From positions 1 through 10,652 of the forward strand of contig URTH01000048.1 of NCBI GenBank assembly GCA_900550775.1: DNA of 10,652 nt, given 5' to 3'. A program made the translations under genes and the position numbers. The stretch comes from an uncultured Eubacteriales bacterium (GTDB lineage: Bacteria; Bacillota; Clostridia; Monoglobales; Monoglobaceae). The notes beneath the pieces are model-generated. The model did not search any database, was not told where the DNA came from, and was given only the letters and a program-made list of their open reading frames with translations. Shown here piece by piece: positions 1 to 6,087 of the stretch (positions within the stretch are counted from its first letter, which is position 1; every line of letters starts with the position of its first letter).

Positions 1-911
1 TGTCGGGCAGCGGAAAAAGCTCGCTGGTGAACGAAGTTTTGTATAAGGTGCTGGCCAATGAACTGAACGGCGCCAAAAAGCATCCGGGAAAGTTTCATAA
101 AATCAAAGGGTTGGAGTATCTGGATAAGGTGATTGCCATCGACCAGTCGCCGATCGGAAGAACGCCGCGCAGTAACCCGGCGACCTATACCGGGCTGTTT
201 GGTGATATCCGCAGTCTGTTTGCCATGACGCCGGAGGCAAAATCCCGCGGTTACGGCCCCGGCCGCTTCAGCTTTAACGTAAAGGGCGGCCGCTGCGAAT
301 CCTGCAGCGGTGACGGCATTATCTGTATTGAAATGCACTTTTTGCCGGATGTTTATGTGCCCTGTGAGGTGTGCCACGGCAAACGGTACAACCGGGAGAC
401 GCTGGAGGTACGCTACAAAGGAAAGAACATTTATGAGGTACTGGAAATGACGGTGGAGGAGGGGTGCGCCTTTTTTGAAAATATCCCCAAGATCCAGCGC
501 AAGCTGCAAACGCTCTATGATGTGGGGCTTGGTTATATCAAAATCGGCCAGCCGTCCACCACGCTGTCCGGCGGTGAGGCACAGCGTGTCAAGCTTGCGA
601 CCGAGCTGAGCCGGCGCGGCACGGGAAAGACGATATATATCCTGGATGAGCCGACCACAGGCCTGCATACGGCGGATGTGCATAAGCTGGTAGAGGTGCT
701 GCAAAAGCTGGTGGATGTCGGAAATACCGTTGTCGTGATCGAGCATAATCTGGATATGATTAAAACGGCGGATTATCTGATTGATTTAGGGCCGGAGGGC
801 GGCGAAGGCGGCGGTAAAATTGTTGTCTCCGGCACGCCGGAAAAGGTGGCAAAATGCGAGGCGTCCTATACCGGACAGTATTTAAAGCCCTATCTGGAAA
901 AAACAAAGTAG
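1..911 (+). CDS. uvrA: Excinuclease ABC subunit A, C-terminal part (cut by window start)
   Basis: UvrA is the damage-sensing ATPase of nucleotide excision repair; as a dimer with UvrB it scans DNA and loads UvrB at lesions. The visible reading frame begins at base 3 inside the second Walker A motif (SGSGKSSL), so about the last 302 residues are present and the first ATPase half lies outside. In order follow [16 protein letters not shown], the C4 zinc finger (bases 294-374, Cys-x2-Cys-x19-Cys-x2-Cys, with FLPDVYVPC inside), the ABC signature LSGGEAQ (near bases 563-585), Walker B with [10 protein letters not shown] (near 635-660) and the switch His in VVVIEHN. The protein ends in the usual glycine-rich [11 protein letters not shown] and [10 protein letters not shown] tail, so the C-terminus looks complete. 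One extra Cys lies inside the finger loop (GIICIEM), probably without consequence. The stop is TAG at 909-911. Identity is essentially certain. Confidence 0.97.
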   Translation, partial: SGSGKSSLVNEVLYKVLANELNGAKKHPGKFHKIKGLEYLDKVIAIDQSPIGRTPRSNPATYTGLFGDIRSLFAMTPEAKSRGYGPGRFSFNVKGGRCESCSGDGIICIEMHFLPDVYVPCEVCHGKRYNRETLEVRYKGKNIYEVLEMTVEEGCAFFENIPKIQRKLQTLYDVGLGYIKIGQPSTTLSGGEAQRVKLATELSRRGTGKTIYILDEPTTGLHTADVHKLVEVLQKLVDVGNTVVVIEHNLDMIKTADYLIDLGPEGGEGGGKIVVSGTPEKVAKCEASYTGQYLKPYLEKTK

Positions 912-918
912 AAAATCC

Positions 919-962
919 GCGCAAAAATGCAAAAAAAGGCAAAGCAGCGCAGAAATTTTTAT
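919..962 (+). terminator. Weak possible terminator hairpin after uvrA
   Basis: GCGC (919-922) and TGC (928-930) can pair with GCA (944-946) and GCGC (947-950), around an A-rich loop and a five-A bulge. A run of T (956-960) follows. The bulged stem is short, so as an intrinsic terminator it is marginal. Its position just after the uvrA stop and before a strong promoter is what makes it worth listing. Confidence 0.25.
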
Positions 963-990
963 TGACGTGATTTGGGCGTAGTGGTATAAT
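962..990 (+). promoter_or_regulatory. Sigma-A-type promoter for the his operon
   Basis: The -35 box is TTGACG (962-967, five of six matches to TTGACA). The -10 box is TATAAT (985-990, six of six). The spacer is exactly 17 bases, and a TG one base upstream of the -10 (982-983) makes it an extended -10. Transcription would start near 996-998, giving a leader of only about 38 bases before the TTG start of the fused hisZ-hisG gene. That leaves no room for a T-box or an attenuator. I see no obvious operator palindrome. Confidence 0.8.
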
Positions 991-1034
991 ATATGAAATT
1001 AGCCGAATGAAGATAGGTTGTGGAGTGATTTCGA

Positions 1035-2684
1035 TTGAAAAATGAGCAGGTAACCCATACACCGCAGGGGTTGGCAGATGTTTTGTGGGAAGAAGCAGAA
1101 TTAAAATTTCATATCGAGACGGTGGCAAGATCCATTTTTAAGCAAAATGGCTATAAAATGGTTGAGACGCCGACCTTTGAATATTTTGATGTTTACCATA
1201 CGGCAACGCCGAACCATGCGGAGAGCATGTTTAAATTTTTTGACGCAGACGGGCGAACGCTGGCGCTGCGCCCGGATTTTACGACTTCGATTGCCCGGCT
1301 TGCGGCGACCAAACCGCTCGGCGGCAAGCTGCCGCTGCGGCTTTGCTACGCCGGTAACGCGTTTCAAAACGATGAGGCGTTCAGCAAGGCCAGACAACGG
1401 GAATTTTCGCAGGTCGGGATCGAGCTGATCGGTGAGAACAGCGCCCGCGCGGATGCGGAGGTGATTCGCATCGCCATTGAAACGCTGACGGCGGCCGGAA
1501 TGCGGCAGTTTCAGATTGATATCGGTCAGGTCGGCTATTTTTTAAGTCTGGCAAGCGCCGCCAAGCTTGACGATGAGGCGGCGGACGCACTGCGGCAGAT
1601 GATTAACGACAAGGATTTTGTCGCGATCGAAAACTTTTTAGAGGGTTTTCCCATGCCACAGGATTTAAAGGATATCATGATGGATCTTCCCAATCAGTTC
1701 GGGACGGTCAGCGTCATTGACGCCGCACGCAAACGGGAGGGAATCCCGGACGATGCCAAGGCGGCGCTGGAGAATTTAAAGCAGGTTTATGATATCTTAA
1801 AGGAACAGGGACTGGAACAGTATATCACCATTGATCTCGGTATGGTGCCGCATATGGACTATTACACCGGGCTGATTTTCAAAGGGGTTGCGCACGGCGT
1901 TGGATTTCCGATCTGTTCCGGCGGCCGGTATGATAACCTGATGGAAAAATTCGGCCGCAAACTGCCGGCAACCGGGGTTGCCATCGGCCTGGAACGTCTG
2001 ATGGCGACGCTCAGAGACGAGGAGACCAAGACAGAGAGCGCAGCCGAAAAGGAATATTTGACGGTTGCGCTTGCCAAAGGTCGGCTGGCGGAGCTTTCCA
2101 TTGATATTTTTGAACGTCTCGGCTTTGATGTCGCCGAGATGAAAACCAAGACGCGCAAGCTGGTTTTCACGGATGAGAAAAAGAAATTCCGTTTTATCCT
2201 GGTTAAGGCGTCGGACGTTCCGACTTATGTGGAATACGGCGCGGCCGATATCGGCATCGTCGGAAAGGATACCCTGCTTGAGAGCGGCAAAAACCTGTAC
2301 GAGGTGCTGGATCTGGGGTTTGGCACATGCAAGATGGCGGTCGCAGGGCCGGAATCCATGCGCGGCAAATTAGAGGGCAGAAATATTATGCGCGTTGCCA
2401 GCAAATACCCGGAAATTGCAAGAGAGTATTTTCACAGATCGAAAGGGCAGACAGTGGATATCATTAAGCTGAACGGTTCGGTGGAGCTTGGGCCGCTGGT
2501 GGGGCTGTCCGATGTGATTGTCGATATCGTAGAAAGCGGAAAAACGCTGTACGAAAACGGATTGACTGTGCTTGAGGATGTGTGTCCGCTCAGTGCAAGA
2601 CTGGTGGTAAACCGGGTAAGCATGAAGCTGCAGCGTGAAACGATCCTGCGCCTGATTCACGAAATGAAAGGAGAGCTGCACTGA
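1035..2684 (+). CDS. hisZG: Fused HisZ-HisG: ATP phosphoribosyltransferase regulatory and catalytic subunits
   Basis: The 549-residue product covers the first histidine step, ATP + PRPP to phosphoribosyl-ATP. Residues 1 to about 328 are HisZ, a histidyl-tRNA synthetase paralogue without the anticodon domain: [11 protein letters not shown], the class II motif 2-like [10 protein letters not shown], the histidine-pocket [20 protein letters not shown] and the motif 3-like [11 protein letters not shown] polar linker of about a dozen residues ([13 protein letters not shown]) follows. Residues 341 to 549 are a complete short-form His[31 protein letters not shown], the PRPP-site region [18 protein letters not shown] and [10 protein letters not shown]. 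Short-form HisG needs HisZ for activity and feedback control, and elsewhere the two form a hetero-octamer, so the fusion would fix a 1:1 ratio. The start is TTG with GGAG (1022-1025) upstream; an in-frame TGA at 1026-1028 excludes an earlier start and the next in-frame ATG lies inside the HisZ fold. The 3' end overlaps hisA by one base. Confidence 0.93.
   Translation: MKNEQVTHTPQGLADVLWEEAELKFHIETVARSIFKQNGYKMVETPTFEYFDVYHTATPNHAESMFKFFDADGRTLALRPDFTTSIARLAATKPLGGKLPLRLCYAGNAFQNDEAFSKARQREFSQVGIELIGENSARADAEVIRIAIETLTAAGMRQFQIDIGQVGYFLSLASAAKLDDEAADALRQMINDKDFVAIENFLEGFPMPQDLKDIMMDLPNQFGTVSVIDAARKREGIPDDAKAALENLKQVYDILKEQGLEQYITIDLGMVPHMDYYTGLIFKGVAHGVGFPICSGGRYDNLMEKFGRKLPATGVAIGLERLMATLRDEETKTESAAEKEYLTVALAKGRLAELSIDIFERLGFDVAEMKTKTRKLVFTDEKKKFRFILVKASDVPTYVEYGAADIGIVGKDTLLESGKNLYEVLDLGFGTCKMAVAGPESMRGKLEGRNIMRVASKYPEIAREYFHRSKGQTVDIIKLNGSVELGPLVGLSDVIVDIVESGKTLYENGLTVLEDVCPLSARLVVNRVSMKLQRETILRLIHEMKGELH
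2667..2673 (+). promoter_or_regulatory. Ribosome binding site for hisA inside the hisZG 3' end
   Basis: AAAGGAG lies ten bases before the hisA ATG, within the last codons of the fused hisZ-hisG gene. Together with the one-base TGA/ATG overlap it points to translational coupling of the two genes. Confidence 0.7.
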
Positions 2685-3397
2685 TGCGCTTGTATCCTGC
2701 CATTGACATCATTGACGGACAGTGCGTCCGTCTGTCCCAAGGGGATTATGGAAAAAAAACAACTTATGCCAAGGATCCCGTCAGCGTTGCGGAAAAGTGG
2801 CAGCAGCAGGGCGCGGAGTTTTTGCACCTGGTCGATTTGGACGGTGCAAAATCGGGCACAATGCCGAATTTTGAACTGGTGAAAAAGATTGCAAAAACGC
2901 TCTCGATCCCGGTAGAAATCGGCGGCGGCATCCGTGACCTTGACGCGGTCAAACGATATCTGGATGCCGGCATATACCGTGTGATTCTCGGTACGGCGGC
3001 GCTCAGACAGCCGGAGCTGGTAGAGCGCGCCGTGGCGCAGTACGGCGATCGGATTGTGGTCGGCATTGATGCCAAGGACAATATGGTTGCCGTCAGCGGC
3101 TGGAAAGAGGTCAGCGGCGTTTCTGCATTGGATCTTGCAAAACGGATGGAGGAAATCGGCGTTGCCACCGTGATTTACACCGATATTGCAACGGACGGAA
3201 TGCTAAACGGCCCCAATTTGTCCGCGATGCAAACCATGGCGGAGCATGTCAAGATGCACGTGGTTGCGTCCGGCGGCGTGACAACGCTTTCGGATTTGCA
3301 AAACTTGAAAAAGACGGGCGTCGAAGGCGCCATTGTCGGCAAGGCGCTCTATACCGGCAACCTTTCCTTGCCGGAAGCGGTTGCGGCGTGCCGATAA
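2684..3397 (+). CDS. hisA: HisA, ProFAR isomerase
   Basis: HisA catalyses the Amadori rearrangement of ProFAR to PRFAR, the fourth step of histidine synthesis, in the cytoplasm. The 237-residue length is normal for this single (beta/alpha)8 barrel. Visible signatures are the N-terminal LYPAIDIIDGQCVRLSQGDY with catalytic Asp8, the first phosphate loop VEIGGGIRDL (78-87), Asp129 in VVGIDAKD as the second catalytic acid, TDIATDGMLNGPN (166-178) with the conserved Thr, and the second phosphate loop VASGGV (194-199). These favour HisA over its homologue HisF, which would begin with a KRIIPCLDV-type strand. The ATG overlaps the upstream TGA by one base. hisF, which often follows hisA, is absent: hisIE comes next. 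Identity is secure. Confidence 0.96.
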   Translation: MRLYPAIDIIDGQCVRLSQGDYGKKTTYAKDPVSVAEKWQQQGAEFLHLVDLDGAKSGTMPNFELVKKIAKTLSIPVEIGGGIRDLDAVKRYLDAGIYRVILGTAALRQPELVERAVAQYGDRIVVGIDAKDNMVAVSGWKEVSGVSALDLAKRMEEIGVATVIYTDIATDGMLNGPNLSAMQTMAEHVKMHVVASGGVTTLSDLQNLKKTGVEGAIVGKALYTGNLSLPEAVAACR

Positions 3398-3443
3398 AGG
3401 ATGATTTGTGCCTAAAAATTACATAGACAGAAGGGTGATTACA

Positions 3444-4085
3444 ATGGATTTTATCAAAGAACTGAAGTTTGACGAAAAAGGGTTAATTCCGGCAATCGCG
3501 CAGGACGCAGTCAGCGGTGAGGTGCTGATGTGTGCCTACATGAATGAGGAAAGCTTAAAGCTAACCATGGAGACGGGGCACGCGACCTATTTCAGCCGCA
3601 GCCGTCAGGAATTGTGGGAAAAAGGTGCGCATTCCGGCAATCTTCAGCATGTACAGGCGATGTATGTGGACTGTGACGGCGACGCATTGGTTTTAAAAAT
3701 CCGTCAGGACGGCGCAGCCTGCCACACCGGCAATTTTTCATGCTTTTACCGCAAGGTGGTTGACGGTAAGCTGGTTGAGATACCTACCAACTTTATCGCA
3801 ACGCCGAAAATTTTATATGATGTTTACAATGTCATTGTCGATCGGGTAAAGAACCCGAAGGAAGGCTCTTATACCAACTATTTGTTTGAAAAGGGCATAG
3901 ATAAAATGCTGAAAAAGGTGGGCGAGGAATCGGCCGAGGTGATTATCGCATCCAAGAATTATGTAAAATCCGAGGTGCAGTACGAGACGGCGGATCTGAT
4001 GTATCATCTTTCCGTTGTTCTGGTAGAACAGGGGCTTACCTGGGACGATGTGTTCTCAGAGCTGGCATCTCGTTATCAAAAATAA
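3444..4085 (+). CDS. hisIE: HisIE, bifunctional PR-AMP cyclohydrolase / PR-ATP pyrophosphatase
   Basis: The 213-residue protein covers histidine steps two and three. The N-terminal HisI cyclohydrolase (about 1-110) shows [39 protein letters not shown], the metal-binding DCDGD (76-80), Cys93 and Cys100 and the [10 protein letters not shown] region. The C-terminal HisE pyrophosphatase (about 120-213) shows an all-helical MazG-like pattern with acidic metal ligands in [11 protein letters not shown] and [10 protein letters not shown] chose the ATG at 3444 because it has AGAAGGG eight bases upstream and places the conserved [11 protein letters not shown] at the usual distance from the N-terminus. 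A GTG at 3408, with AAAGGA six bases upstream, would add twelve residues ([12 protein letters not shown]) and cannot be excluded. The gene lies 46 bases after hisA, or 10 bases with the alternative start, and is presumably in the same transcript. Confidence 0.95.
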   Translation: MDFIKELKFDEKGLIPAIAQDAVSGEVLMCAYMNEESLKLTMETGHATYFSRSRQELWEKGAHSGNLQHVQAMYVDCDGDALVLKIRQDGAACHTGNFSCFYRKVVDGKLVEIPTNFIATPKILYDVYNVIVDRVKNPKEGSYTNYLFEKGIDKMLKKVGEESAEVIIASKNYVKSEVQYETADLMYHLSVVLVEQGLTWDDVFSELASRYQK

Positions 4086-4154
4086 GCAGAGAAAATAAAA
4101 GGAATGTCGAAACAGAATAAATTTGAAGCCGGTCAGGGCGAAAGGGGATTTATC

Positions 4155-4538
4155 ATGAAAGTCGGAATCGAACATTTAGGGATTTTTACAAAGGACAGTG
4201 CCGCGTTGCGCGACTGGTACGTGAAAACGTTTGACTGGAAGGTTGTGTATGACAACGGCAAGGGTACTTATTTTTTAAAGTCGGAAAACGGCGTCATGCT
4301 GGAGATTATGCAGAGTGAGATTGACGGCGGCAGTCACGATATGAAGGCAACCGGGTTTCGGCATCTTGCGCTTTCCGTTTCGGTGGAGGAATTTGAGACA
4401 ATCGCGGATAAGCTGAAACAGAACGGAGTTAAGGTGTTAACCGATGCGGCGGTTTCGGCAAAGGGCGTCGGCACCATGTTCTTTGAGGATTTGGACGGCA
4501 ACGTGCTGCATTTGATTTCGCGTCCGTCTCCGCTGTAA
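4155..4538 (+). CDS. VOC-family (glyoxalase-like) protein
   Basis: The 127-residue product has the vicinal oxygen chelate fold typical of glyoxalase I, methylmalonyl-CoA epimerase and small resistance or isomerase enzymes. Two beta-alpha-beta-beta-beta halves are visible: IEHLGIFTKDSAALRDWY with GVMLEIM in the first, and FRHLALSVSVEEFE with FFEDLDGNVLHLI in the second. Likely metal ligands are His7, Glu50 and His70; the fourth position, usually Glu, is His119. The substrate cannot be told from sequence. The ATG at 4155 has AAAGGGG seven bases upstream. An upstream in-frame ATG at 4104 would add 17 residues of unconserved polar sequence and has its GGA directly against the start, so I rejected it. 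It lies 69 bases after hisIE and 3 bases before the next gene, so it is probably cotranscribed. No direct link to histidine synthesis is evident. Confidence 0.85.
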   Translation: MKVGIEHLGIFTKDSAALRDWYVKTFDWKVVYDNGKGTYFLKSENGVMLEIMQSEIDGGSHDMKATGFRHLALSVSVEEFETIADKLKQNGVKVLTDAAVSAKGVGTMFFEDLDGNVLHLISRPSPL

Positions 4539-4541
4539 GTC

Positions 4542-4913
4542 ATGTCTGCAAGAAAGTGGATTCGCTGTCTGGCCGTACCCATCGCAATGATTATGATTGG
4601 ATGTTATCTGCTCGGGCTGCGGATTTATCAAAATCACGCGGAATACGTCACGGCGCCCGTGTCCGCGGCGGTTCCTGCACCGGCAGAAACGGCCGCTGCA
4701 TCGGCGGCGATTCCCGACGGCGAGAAAATCAATATTAACACTGCGTCAGAGCAGGATTTGATGAAATTGCAGGGAATCGGCAAAACGCTTGCAAAGCGGA
4801 TTGTAGAAAGACGGGAGCAGCTGGGCGGATTTTCCGTTGTGGAGCAGCTTCTGGAGGTAAAAGGGATCGGTGAAAAGCTGCTGCAGTCGATTCGGGATCA
4901 TATTACGATCTAA
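4542..4913 (+). CDS. Small membrane-anchored ComEA-like helix-hairpin-helix protein
   Basis: The 123-residue product has a basic N-terminus (MSARKWIR), one hydrophobic segment (about 9-28), an Ala/Pro-rich linker (about 36-58) and a C-terminal ComEA-type domain (61-123). That domain has two helix-hairpin-helix motifs, LQGIGKTLAKRI and VKGIGEKLLQSI, preceded by the hallmark ININTASEQDL. Such domains bind DNA backbone without sequence specificity; ComEA holds incoming DNA at the cell surface during transformation. The anchor would put the domain outside the membrane. It is shorter than Bacillus-type ComEA, which is about 200 residues with an SLBB domain between anchor and helix-hairpin-helix region; that domain is missing here. 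MIGC at residues 18-21 is a poor lipobox match, so a lipoprotein is possible but not favoured. No Shine-Dalgarno is visible; the start is three bases after the previous stop (an in-frame TAA at 4536), suggesting coupled translation. No comEC is nearby, so a competence role is inferred only from homology. Confidence 0.82.
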   Translation: MSARKWIRCLAVPIAMIMIGCYLLGLRIYQNHAEYVTAPVSAAVPAPAETAAASAAIPDGEKININTASEQDLMKLQGIGKTLAKRIVERREQLGGFSVVEQLLEVKGIGEKLLQSIRDHITI

Positions 4914-4916
4914 GAA

Positions 4917-4969
4917 GCAGTCAAACACTGCCCGACAGGATGCGATTTCGGTTTGGCAGCTTAGACTGC
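4917..4969 (+). other. Nested inverted repeat in the gap before the YesL-family gene
   Basis: GCAGTC (4917-4922) is exactly complementary to GACTGC (4964-4969). Inside it, CTGCC (4928-4932) pairs with GGCAG (4955-4959) and CGA (4933-4935) with TCG (4948-4950). The RNA could fold as an interrupted hairpin starting four bases after the ComEA-like stop. No T-run follows, so an intrinsic terminator is unlikely. A structured leader, a 3' processing element or chance remain open. The rest of this 95-base gap is AT-rich with a ribosome binding site (AGGAG, 4997-5001). TTGGCA (4953-4958) and TAAAAT (4980-4985) resemble -35 and -10 boxes but are 21 bases apart, too far for a convincing promoter. Confidence 0.3.
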
Positions 4970-5008
4970 ATGATTTGCCTAAAATAAAAGTAGAATAGGA
5001 GAACCGCT

Positions 5009-6064
5009 ATGGGGATTTTTACGCGTTCCTTTGACAAGCCCGGAAAGGGTGTTGATTTAAATGCGCCGCCGAAACGGAGCTTTTTCCGTTTTTGGGATAT
5101 TTTTGGGAGAAAGTTTACCCACTTTGTGCGGGTCAATCTGGTCTATGTGCTGACCTCGATCCCGACCTTTCTTTTGGTGTTCTTTTTGACGGGACTCGTT
5201 TCCAGCGCGATTCTGGAGGTACCGTCGCTGCAGAGTCTGCTGCAGAACCTGGCGCAGCAGACGGCAGAGAATATGGGTGACAGCAACCTTATGACGCAGC
5301 AACTCAATCAGATGATCGTCATATTTGATTTGTTTATGCGTTTTGTGCTGACTTATCTCTTTGTGATCCTGTGGGGTATGGGGCCGGCAACGGCCGGGCT
5401 GACTTACGTTTTGCGTAACTTTGCCAGAGAGGAGCACGCATGGATCTGGAGCGATTTTAAAGACGCGCTGAAGAGCAATTTCAAGCAGTCGGCGATCGTG
5501 TTTTTCATTGACCTTGTTGTGTTTGTTCTGTTTTACGTTGCGTTTGCCTTTTATCTGCAAATGTCGGGATTCCTCGGCGCAATGCGCTACGTCATTGCGG
5601 TGATTGCCATCATCTATACCATGATGCATTTTTACCTTTATCCCATGATGGTGACCTTTCAGCTATCGCTCAAAGACCTGTATCGCAACGCATTGCTGTT
5701 TGCAATCGGCAAACTGCCGTCCAATCTTTTGATCCTTGCGATCTTGCTTTTGGTGCATGTTGGCTCTGTCCTCATGGCAATCAACTTTGGCGGCGGTTAT
5801 TTTATGCTGATTCTGTTTGTGATTTTACTGCTTGAAATTTTGATTTTGCAGAGCTTTTCTGCCTTTATCGTAAACTTTCATGCATATCCGAAGATGAAGA
5901 AATATATGATTCTCAATACGGATGAAAAAGTAAAATCCGATACCTTCCAGGATACCGGCAAATCCACTGAGGACGATGTAACAGAGGATATGATGAGCCC
6001 CTATACGGATTACAGAAAATATACAGAGAACCCCCAAGCCGATGATACGGACGGGAACCAATAA
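5009..6064 (+). CDS. YesL-family (DUF624) integral membrane protein
   Basis: The 351-residue protein is clearly membrane-embedded. A soluble N-terminus of about 40 residues with the FDKPGKGV pattern leads to about six hydrophobic segments (roughly 41-65, 105-130, 158-182, 188-213, 232-256 and 262-290). A polar, acidic C-terminal tail of about 60 residues follows. RFWDIFGRKFTHFVRVNLVYVL, GMGPATAGLTYVLRNFAREE and WSDFKDALKSNFKQS match the style of the YesL/DUF624 family, whose function is unknown; B. subtilis yesL sits in a pectin-related cluster, but that does not transfer here. The sequence gives no enzymatic motif. The ATG at 5009 has AGGAG seven bases upstream. The gene lies 95 bases after the ComEA-like gene and 23 bases before dxs, so it probably heads or joins the dxs transcript. 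Family assignment is good; the role is unknown. Confidence 0.85.
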   Translation: MGIFTRSFDKPGKGVDLNAPPKRSFFRFWDIFGRKFTHFVRVNLVYVLTSIPTFLLVFFLTGLVSSAILEVPSLQSLLQNLAQQTAENMGDSNLMTQQLNQMIVIFDLFMRFVLTYLFVILWGMGPATAGLTYVLRNFAREEHAWIWSDFKDALKSNFKQSAIVFFIDLVVFVLFYVAFAFYLQMSGFLGAMRYVIAVIAIIYTMMHFYLYPMMVTFQLSLKDLYRNALLFAIGKLPSNLLILAILLLVHVGSVLMAINFGGGYFMLILFVILLLEILILQSFSAFIVNFHAYPKMKKYMILNTDEKVKSDTFQDTGKSTEDDVTEDMMSPYTDYRKYTENPQADDTDGNQ

Positions 6065-6087
6065 CCAATGAGAGGAGAGGTCGGTCT

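Noticed and set aside
1007..1045. Short frame in the his leader (ATG at 1007, 12 codons) as a possible leader peptide
   Set aside because: It contains no histidine codons, has no ribosome binding site and overlaps the hisZG start, and there are no alternative hairpins for attenuation.
3408..3443. GTG at 3408 as the hisIE start
   Set aside because: It has a usable AAAGGA, but the ATG at 3444 fits the family N-terminus better. It is kept as an alternative rather than excluded.
4104..4154. Upstream ATG at 4104 extending the VOC protein by 17 residues
   Set aside because: The extension is polar and unlike VOC N-termini, its GGA touches the ATG, and the ATG at 4155 has a well-spaced AAAGGGG.
4542..4607. 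Lipoprotein signal in the ComEA-like protein (MIGC, Cys21)
   Set aside because: The -3 position is Met rather than Leu, and hydrophobic sequence continues past the Cys, which fits a plain membrane anchor better.
4953..4985. Promoter for the YesL-family gene (TTGGCA and TAAAAT)
   Set aside because: The spacing of 21 bases is too long for a normal sigma-A promoter, and there is no extended -10.
5057..5629. 190-codon open frame on the - strand inside the YesL-family gene
   Set aside because: The translation is rich in His, Gln, Lys and Arg with no recognisable domain, and it is antisense to a clear membrane-protein gene with a good ribosome binding site.
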